A DNA stretch of 64,000 nucleotides from Streptacidiphilus fuscans (GCF_015690355.1 NZ_JADPRT010000017.1:83807-147806); one strand, 5' to 3'. Counted from the first letter of the stretch, positions 25,265 to 34,083 are shown. The notes: generated by a model not told the origin, from the sequence alone. A program made the numbers and translations.

Positions 25265-26722
25265 TCACGGACAGGCATGCGACTGCTGGGCCGCCTCCTG
25301 CACCACGCCGCCGTTGCCCAGCAGCGTCGGGTCCAGGCTGGGCCCGGTCGGCAGAAAGCCGAGCACCCCGTCGGGGACGGCGGCCGGGACCACCGCGCCG
25401 TAACCGAGCGTCTTCGCCACGTCGGCGGACGGGAGCGGGTACTTCACCCCGGTGTCGGTCACCAGGTACTCCGTGGCGCCGCTGCCGCCGCCCGCCACCG
25501 CCCGCACCAGCGCGCCGCCGCCGGCGGGCACCGAGATCGCGTCGGCGGCCGTGCACGACGCCGCGACTCCCGGCATCGGGACCGGCGGCGTTCCGGCCAC
25601 GGACTGCGCGTCCGCGATGTCGATCGTGGTCACCGGACTCGCCGCGCCGGGCGCCACGTCCGCGCAGACGGCCTGGCTCTGGTCGGCCGTCACCAGCGTC
25701 GGCGGCGTGGCGGGCAGTCCGGCGGCGGGCAGTCCGGCGGCGGACTGAGCGCCTGCGGCCAGATGCACGGCCAGGTCCTCGGGGCCGAGCGGCAGCAGGG
25801 TGACCGCGCCGCCGTGGTAGGCCTGCTGCTGGGTGTGCGGGTCGCCGCGCAGCAGGTCCAGCTGGGTCGTCGTGAGCGGCACCAGACCGGCCGTGGTGAG
25901 CAGGTACTGCCCGCCGCTCGGACCGGAGAAGAGCTGGCCGATCCGGGTCCGGGCCCCGGCCAGCACCGGACCGGCGCTGCCGCGATCCGCCACAGCGGGC
26001 GGCCCCAACTCAGGCCCTGCGGGCAGGGCGTCGAGGAAGTCGGCGGCCACCGGGGTCGGCGCGGTCTGCGCGTAGCCGAGGGCCTGCAGCGCGCTGTCGG
26101 CGGTGTCCACAGTGAGCCGCTGGCCGTCCCAGAGCAGCGAGACCGTGCCGTCCGGAGTGACGACGAGCGTCCCCTGACCGGCGGTCAGCGGCATCCCCGC
26201 CTGGCCGCGGCCCACGGACAGCACCGTCTGCGGCACCGTCGCCGTGGACGTGCCTGGCTTCTGCACCCCGCAGACCGACCAGGCGCCGGAGACCAGCCCC
26301 GTCGCGGCGGGCAGGCCGTCGGGGGCTCCGACGATGCCGACGGGCGCGCCCATCGGCAGGTTCTGGAGGGAGGCCAGGCTCATCTGCTGAACCGCCATCT
26401 GGTCCCCCTCCAGCAGTTTGGCGCTGGCCTCGTTGAGGACGGGATGCAGCGCGCCGCCCGTGCTGAGATAGCGAGCGCCCGTCTCGTTCACGACGACGAG
26501 CGTGCCGACCTTGGGCAGCGCGGTGGCGGCGGCCGGGGAGATCAGGCCGAAGACTCCCAGGCCCGCCGCAACGGCCATGCCCAGCGCCACACCCACCGAG
26601 GTCCCCCGGGTGGTACGGACGTGCGGGGCGTCCGGCGCGTCCGGCTCTCCCCGCTGCATGCCCGAGGCGAGCCTGCTCATCACGAACAGGTGCGCCTGGA
26701 CCTGATCGCGTCTGGACTGCAT
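25265..26722 (-). CDS. eccB: EccB, T7SS membrane/periplasmic subunit
   Basis: 485 residues from ATG 26722 with GAGGAGG upstream. The N-terminus MQSRRDQVQAHLFVMSRL is the EccB signature, followed by one membrane segment (~42-64). The extracytoplasmic part contains R1-type repeats rich in Val/Pro/Gly and four Cys (SVCGV, AVCADV, ASCTAAD, SHACP), consistent with the disulfide-stabilised EccB core. It should sit outside the membrane above the EccC/EccD pore. It is the last gene of the minus-strand run and meets the kinase gene tail to tail. Confidence 0.95.
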   Translation of the reverse strand: MQSRRDQVQAHLFVMSRLASGMQRGEPDAPDAPHVRTTRGTSVGVALGMAVAAGLGVFGLISPAAATALPKVGTLVVVNETGARYLSTGGALHPVLNEASAKLLEGDQMAVQQMSLASLQNLPMGAPVGIVGAPDGLPAATGLVSGAWSVCGVQKPGTSTATVPQTVLSVGRGQAGMPLTAGQGTLVVTPDGTVSLLWDGQRLTVDTADSALQALGYAQTAPTPVAADFLDALPAGPELGPPAVADRGSAGPVLAGARTRIGQLFSGPSGGQYLLTTAGLVPLTTTQLDLLRGDPHTQQQAYHGGAVTLLPLGPEDLAVHLAAGAQSAAGLPAAGLPATPPTLVTADQSQAVCADVAPGAASPVTTIDIADAQSVAGTPPVPMPGVAASCTAADAISVPAGGGALVRAVAGGGSGATEYLVTDTGVKYPLPSADVAKTLGYGAVVPAAVPDGVLGFLPTGPSLDPTLLGNGGVVQEAAQQSHACP

Positions 26723-26780
26723 CTTTCCTCCTCAGACCTAGCTCTCTGACCTGCCCTGACTCACCGACACGGCTGCGCGC

Positions 26781-28184
26781 TCAGCCGCCCAGGCCCCTGG
26801 CCTTGCCGAAGAGGCCGATGCCCCACAGGGCCAGCGGCACCAGACTCACCGCCGACAGCGTGTGCAGCAGGTCCGCGGCCCGGCCCCAGTAGGGCAGCAG
26901 CCGCTTCCCTGGCACCGTCCAGGCGACCACCAGCAGACCCGCCGCGAGCGGAACCAGCACCGCCAGCTCGCCGACGCGCTCCGCCGGCGACCCCCGCAGC
27001 GCGGATCCGACCGCGAGCAGGGCCAGCCCGTACAGACCCGGCAGCAGTACGCAGAGCCGCTGCCGGCTGCTGCCCTTCACCCGCGCGTCCAGCAGCAGCA
27101 ACACGCTCAGCGTGGCGGTGTACGCGTGCGCGCCGGTGCTCGGCGCGGTGGCCGCCAGCGAGAGGCAGGCGACAAGGGCGGCAGCGCCCACGAGTTGGAA
27201 GGAGAGCAGGTAACCGTCCGCCACCAGCGCGCGGTTGAGTACACCTTCGGCCTCGAACGGCTCGATGTCCTCCTGGAGCTCCTCCGCGTTGCGCGGCAGC
27301 GCCGGAAGCCGCAGACCCGACAGCCGGAAGGAGAACGACGGCATGACAGCCCCGAGGAGCACCACGACCACGCCGACGACCAGCGCCGTGTCCGGCACCG
27401 CGAGTCCGGCCAGCGCCAGGGCCCCGGCGACCACGCCGAGCAGGGCGAGCACGACCGTCCCCAGGAAGATCGGCGCCGAGCCGCCGACCGCGGCCAGCGC
27501 CAGCACCGCCGCCCCGGCCGCGGCGGAACCCGCCGCCAGCAGCCGCGAACCGGTCAGCGCCAGCCCCGAGGCCCCGACGGGCAGCAGCAGACCGGCCATG
27601 GCGAGGTAGGGCACGGCCAGCATGCCGAGCGCGGTACCGGCCAGGGCGTCCCCGACGCTCCGCGCCGCCGCCAACGCCGCGCCCAGCAGGAGCAGCGCGG
27701 TCAGCGCCGCCGCCGACGCGCGCAGCGCGTGCGGTCCCGGCAGCGTCAGCAGGGCGAGCCCACCGGCGAGCGCCAACACGCAGAAGCCGAGCGCGGCGTG
27801 ATGCGTCAACAGCGGACGCCAGCGGGCGCGTCCCCCGCGCGCCGAGGCCTCGGACTGCTCGGCCTCGGTGTCGAAGCGGACCTGCGGCAGCGCCTCATGA
27901 CTCCGCCGCAGGTGGAGCTCGTCGCCGTCGTGCAGCTCCAGCACCGCCAGCGTCCGGTCAGGGCTCAGCGGTTCGCCGCCGAGGCGCTGGAGGATCCACT
28001 CGTCCGGCTCGCCCGCGCCCTTCTCCAGCGTCGGTCCGGGAGTCGCGTAACCGGGCGCCGCGTAGCCGAGCACGGTCGGCAGCACGTCGGCGAGCTGGAC
28101 GTCCGTCGGGACCGCGAGCTCGAAACTCCCCTCGGACGTCCGGAACCGAAGGCGGCACAGTCCGGCCACCACACTGCTGCTCAC
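26781..28184 (-). CDS. eccD: EccD-like T7SS membrane channel protein (copy 2)
   Basis: 467 residues. Ubiquitin-like domain at ~1-95 (LCRLRFRTSEGSFELAVPTDVQ ... LELHDGDELHLRR), then about eleven membrane segments with a charged loop (~285-315). It shares the layout and several phrases with copy 1 (LRFRT, FELxVP, LPxVLGYA, LTHHAALGFCVLALA), so the pair arose by duplication. It lies directly upstream of eccB in the same orientation, the expected core-operon position. Confidence 0.93.
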   Translation of the reverse strand: MSSSVVAGLCRLRFRTSEGSFELAVPTDVQLADVLPTVLGYAAPGYATPGPTLEKGAGEPDEWILQRLGGEPLSPDRTLAVLELHDGDELHLRRSHEALPQVRFDTEAEQSEASARGGRARWRPLLTHHAALGFCVLALAGGLALLTLPGPHALRASAAALTALLLLGAALAAARSVGDALAGTALGMLAVPYLAMAGLLLPVGASGLALTGSRLLAAGSAAAGAAVLALAAVGGSAPIFLGTVVLALLGVVAGALALAGLAVPDTALVVGVVVVLLGAVMPSFSFRLSGLRLPALPRNAEELQEDIEPFEAEGVLNRALVADGYLLSFQLVGAAALVACLSLAATAPSTGAHAYTATLSVLLLLDARVKGSSRQRLCVLLPGLYGLALLAVGSALRGSPAERVGELAVLVPLAAGLLVVAWTVPGKRLLPYWGRAADLLHTLSAVSLVPLALWGIGLFGKARGLGG

Positions 28185-28223
28185 GGTCTCCCTCTCCTCT
28201 TCCTCTGGCTTCGCTCGGGCCCC

Positions 28224-28259
28224 GTCAGTGGCCCCGTCAGCGGCTCTGTCAGTGGCTCC
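28224..28259. repeat. 12-base tandem repeat (GTCAGTGGCYCC type)
   Basis: Three adjacent copies, with a fourth partial copy running into the end of the gene at 28261, fill most of the gap before eccD copy 2. Confidence 0.65.
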
Positions 28260-28260
28260 G

Positions 28261-28809
28261 TCAGAAGCCGCTGCTGGTCAGCGTCGTTCCGCCGGACGTC
28301 GTGGTGCTGCCCGACGTCGTGGTCCGTACCGGCGCGGGCGCGGGCGCCGGCGCGTCCGGGCCGGACGCCGTGGTGCTGACCCGGCCGGGACCGCCGGCCG
28401 TACGGCCGAGGCCACCGGCCGTCGTCCGCACGGTGGGCCGGTCCTCCAGGACCTCGGTCGGCCGGGCGGCGGGGATGTCTCGTTCGAGCCGCTCCAGGCG
28501 CAGCACCAGGGTCCGGTCACGCCGGTCCCCGGGACGGTCCCGGTCCTTGCTGCGCACCAGCTGGCTGGTCACGCCGCCGCTCTCCTGCCAACGGGACTGC
28601 ACGGCACGGATGTTGGGGTGCCACTCGCCGTCGATCCGGTGCTCGACGGCCAGGTCCCAGCTGTCCTCGTCGACAATCTGGCTCTCCCCCGCCGTTCCGG
28701 GAACGACGATGGTGCGGCGGCTGCCCCGGACGGTCACGACGGCCCGTTGCGGCCGGTCGCCCTCGACCGCGGTCACCGTGATCCGACAGCGTCCCTGGTA
28801 CCAAGCCAT
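28261..28809 (-). CDS. Unknown T7SS-locus protein, paralog of 45083-45652
   Basis: 182 residues from ATG 28809, AAGGAG six bases upstream. The N-terminal ~115 residues are beta-rich (MAWYQGRCRITVTAVEG ... IRAVQSRWQESGGVTSQLVRSKD) and the tail is low-complexity Pro/Thr/Ser. The paralog at 45083-45652 shares MAxWYxGxCRITV, AVEH/TLEHQxDGxW, LHSRWQxxGxVxSQ and VRSKD, plus the same type of tail. Encoded between mycP and eccD, it is probably an apparatus-associated cytosolic protein. No known family is recognised. Confidence 0.75.
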   Translation of the reverse strand: MAWYQGRCRITVTAVEGDRPQRAVVTVRGSRRTIVVPGTAGESQIVDEDSWDLAVEHRIDGEWHPNIRAVQSRWQESGGVTSQLVRSKDRDRPGDRRDRTLVLRLERLERDIPAARPTEVLEDRPTVRTTAGGLGRTAGGPGRVSTTASGPDAPAPAPAPVRTTTSGSTTTSGGTTLTSSGF

Positions 28810-28895
28810 GATCAACTCCTTCGCGGCATACGACCGTCACCGGATCCGGTTCCGGACGCCCTGATGGATGGAACGGCCCGCGACGCGGTCCGGGT

Positions 28896-30209
28896 TCAGA
28901 CCTCGCGCGCGGAAGCGGAGGCAGCGGCGCCCGGCGGCACCGGCCCCGTCCGCCAGCCGCGCCTGCGGGCCCTCGGCAGTGCCAGTCCGAGCGCGCCCGC
29001 CACCAGGACGACCACCAGCGCGCCCGCCCCGACCGTCAACGCCGAGTCCTCGGCACGGGAGTTGTCGACGACGACCGGCCGCGTCATAGCGTCGGCCTGG
29101 GTACGACGAGGGCCTGCCGACGCCGTCACTCCAGCCTCGCCGGGCAGCACGTCGGTGACCGCCGCCACGGGGTCGACCGTCCCGTAGCCGACCTGGGGAT
29201 CCGGCAGTGCGGTGCCCGGGTGGTACGCGGTGGACTCCAGGCGGGAGCGCAGCTGAGCCACCGTCAGTTTCGGCTGCGCGCCCAGCACCAGCGCCGCCGT
29301 TCCGGCCACCAGAGCGGCGGCGTAGCTCGGGCCGGTGGCCGTGAAGTACCCGGCCCCGCCCGGGCCGAGGCTCATCACCTGGTCGCCCGGAGCGGCCAGG
29401 TCGACCCGCTGCACGGGCGTGCTGCCCTGCGGCGTGCTCCCGCTCGGCGCGAGGTCCGCGACCGAGAGCACGCCCGGGTAGGCGGCCGGATACACCGGAC
29501 TCTGGTTGCTCGCCTGCCCGCCGCCGTCGAAGGCGTCGGGCGCCACGATCAACGCGCCCTTGCTGGTGGCGTAGGCAACTGCGGCGGCCAGCGCGGACGT
29601 TCCGGCCTGCACCGGCACCGCGACGTCGACGACACGCGCGCCGCCGTCCACGGCCGTGCGGATCCCGGTGGCGAGCACGTCCCCGATGGTGATGCCCGTC
29701 TGGTCGGTGACGCCGACCGCGAGCACCTTCGCCGCCGGGGCGATCCCCGCGAACCCGGTGCCGGACCGGCGGGCCGCGGCGATCAGGTCCGCCACGAAGG
29801 TGCCCTGGCCGATGCAGTCCTGCCCGGAGGTGGTGCTGCCCCAGGCGCGCGCGCCCAGCGCCAGCCGCCCGCCGAGCACCCCGGCCGTGTCCTCCACCCC
29901 GGAGCCGACCACCGCGACGGTGACACCCGCGCCCTCGGTCAACGGCCAGACCAGGTCGGGCCGGAGATAGGCCTGCGCCCACGGGACGCGGTCGCTGACC
30001 GCGGTGGACGGCTTGCGGCAGCCGTCCTGCTGGATGTTGCTGTCGGTCTGCGCGAGTCCGGGCAGGCTGGTCGGATCCGCGGACGACGCCGAGGACGCGG
30101 ACGACGGCGCGGAGGCGTCGGCTGCCGCCGTTGCGGCCGGAGCGAACAGGAGCACACCGCCCAGCGCCAGTGCCGTCAGCCGCGACCGGCCGTTCACCAG
30201 GCCGTTCAC
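28896..30209 (-). CDS. mycP: Mycosin (MycP) homolog lacking catalytic Asp and His
   Basis: 437 residues from GTG 30209, which overlaps the preceding stop (GTGA). It has a signal peptide (~10-30), the mycosin N-extension, a subtilisin-like domain and a C-terminal membrane helix (~388-412) followed by a basic tail. The subtilase motif VAVxD(S/T)G reads VAVVGSG (Gly102 for Asp). G-H-G-T reads GQGTFVAD (Gln135 for His). The oxyanion Asn region reads IVAPDAF. Ser295 remains in TGPSYAAALVAG. The reading frame is intact, so this is a pseudoprotease rather than a pseudogene. In mycobacteria MycP stabilises the ESX complex independently of proteolysis, so a structural role is likely. Confidence 0.92.
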   Translation of the reverse strand: MNGLVNGRSRLTALALGGVLLFAPAATAAADASAPSSASSASSADPTSLPGLAQTDSNIQQDGCRKPSTAVSDRVPWAQAYLRPDLVWPLTEGAGVTVAVVGSGVEDTAGVLGGRLALGARAWGSTTSGQDCIGQGTFVADLIAAARRSGTGFAGIAPAAKVLAVGVTDQTGITIGDVLATGIRTAVDGGARVVDVAVPVQAGTSALAAAVAYATSKGALIVAPDAFDGGGQASNQSPVYPAAYPGVLSVADLAPSGSTPQGSTPVQRVDLAAPGDQVMSLGPGGAGYFTATGPSYAAALVAGTAALVLGAQPKLTVAQLRSRLESTAYHPGTALPDPQVGYGTVDPVAAVTDVLPGEAGVTASAGPRRTQADAMTRPVVVDNSRAEDSALTVGAGALVVVLVAGALGLALPRARRRGWRTGPVPPGAAASASAREV

Positions 30210-31552
30210 GAGGCCGTGCACGCGGCCATCACCGCGTCCGCGGCGTGGTGGGCGTAGGTGACGGTGTTGCCGCTCCAGTCCTGGCCGCGGGTGTGCAGCA
30301 TCACGGCGATCTGACCGTTGCTCACCGGGAAGCTCCCGGCGTTCACCCACTGGCCTCGCTGGTCGATCTGAGTGATCGAGAAGGAGCCGATCGTGCCCGA
30401 CCCCGCCGCGAACTGGTTCTGGACCGTGTAGTAGGTCGGGTCGCCGCCCACCTGCTCGATGTTGCCGCTGGCGGGGATGTAGACCGAGATCTGGCAGTTG
30501 CCCCGGGTCACCGCCCCGGTGGAGAAGGTCCACACCGCGGAGTTGCCGTCGTCGGCGCTCGCGTTGCCGGACATCGGGACGGCGGTGAAGGTGCCGTTGC
30601 AGCCGTTTCCGGACAGGCCACCCGAGTAGTTCTTCCAACCGGTGGTGCCCTGGTTGAACCAGCCGTTCGTGGTGAAGCCGGTTCCGCCGCCCGAACACCC
30701 GGGGCCCGCGACGGAGTTGTAGGTCGCCGGCTGCGGGTGCGAGCCGCCCCCGCCACTTCCACCGGAACCACCCGAGCCGCCGGAGCCACCCGAGCCACCG
30801 GATCCGCCCGATCCGTTCCCCGCACCGGAGGTGTGCCCGGAGCCGCCGCCCTGCGGCGCGGACTGCGACCCGCCGCCGGACGTGGAACCGCCCCCGTGGG
30901 ACGGCGCCGACCCGCCGCCGGAGTGGCCGGGCGTGTGCGGCGCGCTGCTCGACCCGCTGCCAAACGGCGCGCCTCCGACGGGAGCGGCCGAACTGCCGCC
31001 GCCCGGGACGAACCCGGTGCCTCCGTTCGGCTGCGTGAAGCCCGCGGGCGGCTGGTGCGGCGGCGTGCTCGGACCGCCGGCCTGCGGACTGCCGACGTGC
31101 ATCAGCAGCAGCGGAAGCGTGACCAGCACGACTCCGGCCGTGGCCGCCGCGGCGATCAACGGCTTGGAGAGCCGCCCGGACTTCCCGACGGAGGCCACCC
31201 GCGTCCCCGCGACGGCCTCCAACTCCGTGGGCGCCTGGGCCAGTTCGACCCCCTCCGCCGCCTCGGCCGCCTGGGCACCGACGGCGGCTTCGGACTCGGC
31301 CTCGGCGGGGAGGTCCGGCACCTGACCCTGCGTCAGAATGGACAGGCCCGACGCCTCACCCGACTCGGACTCGGACTCGCCCTCGGGCTCCGTCTCGGCC
31401 ACGGCCTCGGTTACCGCCTCGGCCTCGGGAAGAGCCGGAGCGGCGGGCTGCTCCTCCGGCTCCGCCATCTCCCAGGCCACCGTCGGCAACTGGTAGGCAC
31501 TTCCGGCCTCCCCCGCCGACCCGTTCGCGCTACCGTGCCGCTGCGTCTCCAC
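30206..31552 (-). CDS. Single-pass membrane protein with golvesin-like extracellular domain
   Basis: 448 residues. An acidic cytosolic N-terminus (~1-125) precedes one membrane segment (LIAAAATAGVVLVTLPLLLM, ~131-150). Then come a Gly/Ser/Pro linker with eight or so GGS repeats (~255-285) and a beta-rich domain. The C-terminal ISVYIPASGN ... ITQIDQRGQWVNAGSFPV ... HHAADAVMA resembles the golvesin/TolB-associated fold. Its stop overlaps the mycP start, so they are coupled and may interact outside the membrane. It could replace the missing EccE or anchor the complex to the wall; that is speculation. Confidence 0.78.
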   Translation of the reverse strand: METQRHGSANGSAGEAGSAYQLPTVAWEMAEPEEQPAAPALPEAEAVTEAVAETEPEGESESESGEASGLSILTQGQVPDLPAEAESEAAVGAQAAEAAEGVELAQAPTELEAVAGTRVASVGKSGRLSKPLIAAAATAGVVLVTLPLLLMHVGSPQAGGPSTPPHQPPAGFTQPNGGTGFVPGGGSSAAPVGGAPFGSGSSSAPHTPGHSGGGSAPSHGGGSTSGGGSQSAPQGGGSGHTSGAGNGSGGSGGSGGSGGSGGSGGSGGGGSHPQPATYNSVAGPGCSGGGTGFTTNGWFNQGTTGWKNYSGGLSGNGCNGTFTAVPMSGNASADDGNSAVWTFSTGAVTRGNCQISVYIPASGNIEQVGGDPTYYTVQNQFAAGSGTIGSFSITQIDQRGQWVNAGSFPVSNGQIAVMLHTRGQDWSGNTVTYAHHAADAVMAACTAS

Positions 31553-31605
31553 GTCTGGCTCCCGTGTTCACTCGTGCGCTGCGCGCGTGCGCGCCGCTTC
31601 GACTG

Positions 31606-31674
31606 GCTGTTCCCGACACCCCACTCGACGGGCGGGAACAGCAACGGGGTTCAACGAGGTTCAGCTTTGTTCAG
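31606..31674. promoter_or_regulatory. Operator candidates upstream of the golvesin-like/mycP operon
   Basis: GCTGTTCCCG (31606-31615) and CGGGAACAGC (31633-31642) form a perfect 10-base inverted repeat with a 17-base spacer. GTTCA then occurs at 31650, 31660 and 31670, exactly one helical turn apart. Both lie 55-125 bases upstream of the ATG at 31552, as expected for regulator binding sites; the inverted repeat could alternatively terminate the gene at 31719. Confidence 0.5.
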
Positions 31675-31718
31675 CCCTCCATGCCTGTCCGGTCGCGCTC
31701 CGCTTCGGCTCCGCTGCG

Positions 31719-32120
31719 CTACGCCTCAGCTCGCCGCTCGGCCAGCGCCAGAATGAGTTCTTGCACGCCGTCCTCGCCGAAGCGCTCGATCAGCAGTGCC
31801 ACCCACCGCACCACCTCGCGCCGCTCGCCCTCGGACCAGCGGTGGGCGGACGGATGCTCGTCGACGACCAGCGCCTCCGCGACGGCCGTCAGGCCCTCGT
31901 CCGGCACGGGACGCACCGAGCCGCTGAGCCCGCGCTGCGCCAGCCTCCGGGCCTCGCGGACCACCGTCCGGGCGTCCGCCTCGGGCACGGGCAGCGCGGC
32001 GGCCGGGTCCGGATCGTGATCCGCTGCACCGTCCGCGAGCAGGGCGGCGACGAAGGCCCGGGTCTCCCGGGTCTCCGGCGTCTCGGGTACCTCCGGGCCG
32101 ACATCCACGCCGTCCAGCAT
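31719..32120 (-). CDS. Small unknown T7SS-locus protein, paralog of 41431-41877
   Basis: 133 residues from ATG 32120 (AGGGGA upstream). It has an acidic N-terminus, then a helical domain containing ARRLAQRGLSG, VAEALVVDEHPSAHRWSEGERREVV and LLIERFGEDGVQELILALAERR. The paralog at 41431 shares ARRLAxxxxV, ALVVDEHPSAxxWExxxREEVV and LLLQRxGEDGVRMLVDAL. The presence of two copies in one locus suggests a dedicated accessory role. No known family recognised. Confidence 0.75.
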   Translation of the reverse strand: MLDGVDVGPEVPETPETRETRAFVAALLADGAADHDPDPAAALPVPEADARTVVREARRLAQRGLSGSVRPVPDEGLTAVAEALVVDEHPSAHRWSEGERREVVRWVALLIERFGEDGVQELILALAERRAEA

Positions 32121-32252
32121 GCCATCCCCTGCGCCCGCCGGTCCCGGAACAGTCGTCGGAGTGCTGAACCCGCCGCAACCGGCCCACGTGTTCCAGTCGG
32201 GCACCCTTTTGCACTCTTGCTTTGCACGCATGCCTCGTGCCGGGAGGATTCG

Positions 32253-33404
32253 ATGACCGAGGGACAGCAGGGCGGCGGAGCCGTCGTGCACTGTCATGAC
32301 GCGGACCTGGACTGGGAACGCGCCCCCGACTACACCCCCGAGGACTGGGCCTCCCGACGCGAGCTCGCCGAGCAGACCATCGAGCTCCCGAGGACACCGG
32401 ACGTCCAACCCGCCGCGCCCGCGTACCAGCCCGCGCCTGCGTACCAGCCCGCGCCCGCACCGGAACCGCTGGCCGAACCGCTGCCCGAGCCGCTGCCCAC
32501 CTCGGCCGCCGTCCCGGCCCCGCTCTCGGACGAGCAGCTCGTGCGGCGTCAGTCCAGGAGGACGGACTGGGGACGCCGCCTGCGCCTTGGTCGTGGCGCG
32601 GGCGGCGCGGAGCACCAGCAGAAGCTGGAGGCGATCCGGACTCCCCTGCACCGCTGCCACCGGATCGCCGTGATCAGCCTCAAGGGCGGCGTCGGCAAGA
32701 CCGCCACCATCCTCGGCCTCGGCTCCCTGCTGGCGCGTGAGCGCTCGGACCGGGTGATCGCCGTGGACGCCAATCCCGACGCGGGCACCCTCGGCCGCCG
32801 GGTCCGGGCCGAGACCGACCGCACGATCCGCGACCTGGTCACCGCCCTGCCGTCGGTCTCCACCTACATGGACCTCCGCGCCTTCACCTCCCGGACGCCG
32901 AGCGGACTCGAGGTCCTCGCCAACGACGTCGACCCCGAGGTGTCGACCGCGCTGAACGACGCCGAGTACCGGCAGGTCATGCAGACGCTGAGCAGCCAGT
33001 ACCGGCTGGTCCTCACCGACTCGGGGACCGGCCTGCTGCACAGCGTCATGTCCGGTGTGCTCGACCTGGCGGACCAACTCGTCGTCGTGGCCACGCCCAG
33101 CGTGGACGGCGCGGGCAGTGCCGCCACGACGCTCGACTGGCTGGAGGCCCACGGCTACGGCCACCTGGTGCGCCGGGGAGTCGTGGTGGTCTCGTCCGCG
33201 CGCGACACGTCCAGGGCCGTGCACCTGGATTCGCTCGTCACCTACTTCGGGAGCCGGTGCCGCGCCGTCGTGGTGGTGCCGTTCGACAAGCACCTCTCGG
33301 TGGGCGGCCGGGTGGACCTGGACCTGCTCCAACCGGCCACCGGGCAGGCCTTCTTCGACCTCGCCGCCCTCGTCGGCGAGGAGATGGCGCTCACCGGCGG
33401 CTAG
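32253..33404 (+). CDS. ParA/MinD-like ATPase (EspI-type T7SS regulator)
   Basis: 383 residues from ATG 32253 with GGGAGG upstream. A Pro/Ala/Gln/Glu-rich N-terminus (~40-90, AYQPAPAYQPAPAPEP) precedes the ATPase domain. The deviant Walker A is KGGVGKT (144-150), followed by VIAVDANPDAGTLG and LVLTDSGTGLLHSVM. This matches EspI-like MinD-family proteins found in ESX loci, where the Pro-rich head and ATPase modulate secretion. It is transcribed alone, opposite its neighbours, with a strong terminator behind it. Confidence 0.9.
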   Translation: MTEGQQGGGAVVHCHDADLDWERAPDYTPEDWASRRELAEQTIELPRTPDVQPAAPAYQPAPAYQPAPAPEPLAEPLPEPLPTSAAVPAPLSDEQLVRRQSRRTDWGRRLRLGRGAGGAEHQQKLEAIRTPLHRCHRIAVISLKGGVGKTATILGLGSLLARERSDRVIAVDANPDAGTLGRRVRAETDRTIRDLVTALPSVSTYMDLRAFTSRTPSGLEVLANDVDPEVSTALNDAEYRQVMQTLSSQYRLVLTDSGTGLLHSVMSGVLDLADQLVVVATPSVDGAGSAATTLDWLEAHGYGHLVRRGVVVVSSARDTSRAVHLDSLVTYFGSRCRAVVVVPFDKHLSVGGRVDLDLLQPATGQAFFDLAALVGEEMALTGG

Positions 33405-33427
33405 CGCCGCGCCGCCCGCACGCGTAC

Positions 33428-33467
33428 GGGCCTCCCGCGGTGGCGCTGACACCACCGCAGGAGGCCC
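33428..33467. terminator. Bidirectional hairpin terminator
   Basis: GGGCCTCCCGCGGTGG and CCACCGCAGGAGGCCC form a 16-base stem with one mismatch and an 8-base loop, followed by GCTTTCTG. It lies between the convergent ParA-like and LAETG-protein genes. Confidence 0.85.
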
Positions 33468-33486
33468 GCTTTCTGCGCGTCAGGTC

Positions 33487-34083
33487 TCAGGCACGCCGAC
33501 GGCTGCGTCGGGTGCCGACCAGGAGGGCCACGCCGAGGCCCGTGACCGCGAGCGCGCCGACGCCGATGAGCGCGGTGTCACCGGCGCCGGTCTCCGCCAG
33601 CTTGCCCCCGGAGGGCGGGGACGCGGGGGTGGTGGGAGCAGGCGTCGGCACGGCCGTGTGCGAGGGCGTGGAAGTCGGCTTGGGCGTCGGCGTCGGCTTC
33701 GGCTTCGGCTTCGGCTTCGGGCTCGGCGTGCTCGACGAGCACAGCGAGACGTCGCCCACGGTGAGCGAGGCCGTGGCGTCGGCGATCGCCAGGTGCCAGA
33801 CGTCACCGGGGCCGGTGTAGGGCACCGTCACCTCGATGACCGACTTGGCCTTGATCACGCCGGTGTACGAGGACGCCGAGCTCGCCGAGCCCGCCTCGGT
33901 CAGCTTGTAGGGACCGCTGCCCGTGTAGTTGTTGTGCATGTAGAGCTCGACGTGCGAGGCGTCGGGACGGCATCCCTCGGTGAGCGTCGCGTCGCCCTTG
34001 TGCCAGGCGAACGCGGTCCCGGTCCCCAGCATCGTCAGAAGTGCAGCCGCGCCCATGACTCCGGCTGCCTTTATTGTGCGCAA
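33487..34083 (-). CDS. Secreted LAETG sortase-anchored surface protein
   Basis: 198 residues from TTG 34083, with GGGAG five bases upstream; the longer ATG form has no such site. Signal peptide (~1-26, GVMGAAALLTMLGTGTAFA), a small beta-rich domain with two Cys, a Lys-Pro/Thr-Pro wall-spanning linker (~120-160), then LAETG (162-166), a membrane segment and RRSRRRA. LAxTG is recognised by class E sortases of actinomycetes, so it is probably covalently attached to peptidoglycan. It sits downstream of the glycosyltransferase gene and may be a surface component of the system. Confidence 0.88.
   Translation of the reverse strand: MRTIKAAGVMGAAALLTMLGTGTAFAWHKGDATLTEGCRPDASHVELYMHNNYTGSGPYKLTEAGSASSASSYTGVIKAKSVIEVTVPYTGPGDVWHLAIADATASLTVGDVSLCSSSTPSPKPKPKPKPTPTPKPTSTPSHTAVPTPAPTTPASPPSGGKLAETGAGDTALIGVGALAVTGLGVALLVGTRRSRRRA

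Noticed and set aside
28896..30209. mycP as a pseudogene
   Set aside because: Frame, signal peptide, anchor and start coupling are intact, so loss of active-site residues is better explained as a pseudoprotease.
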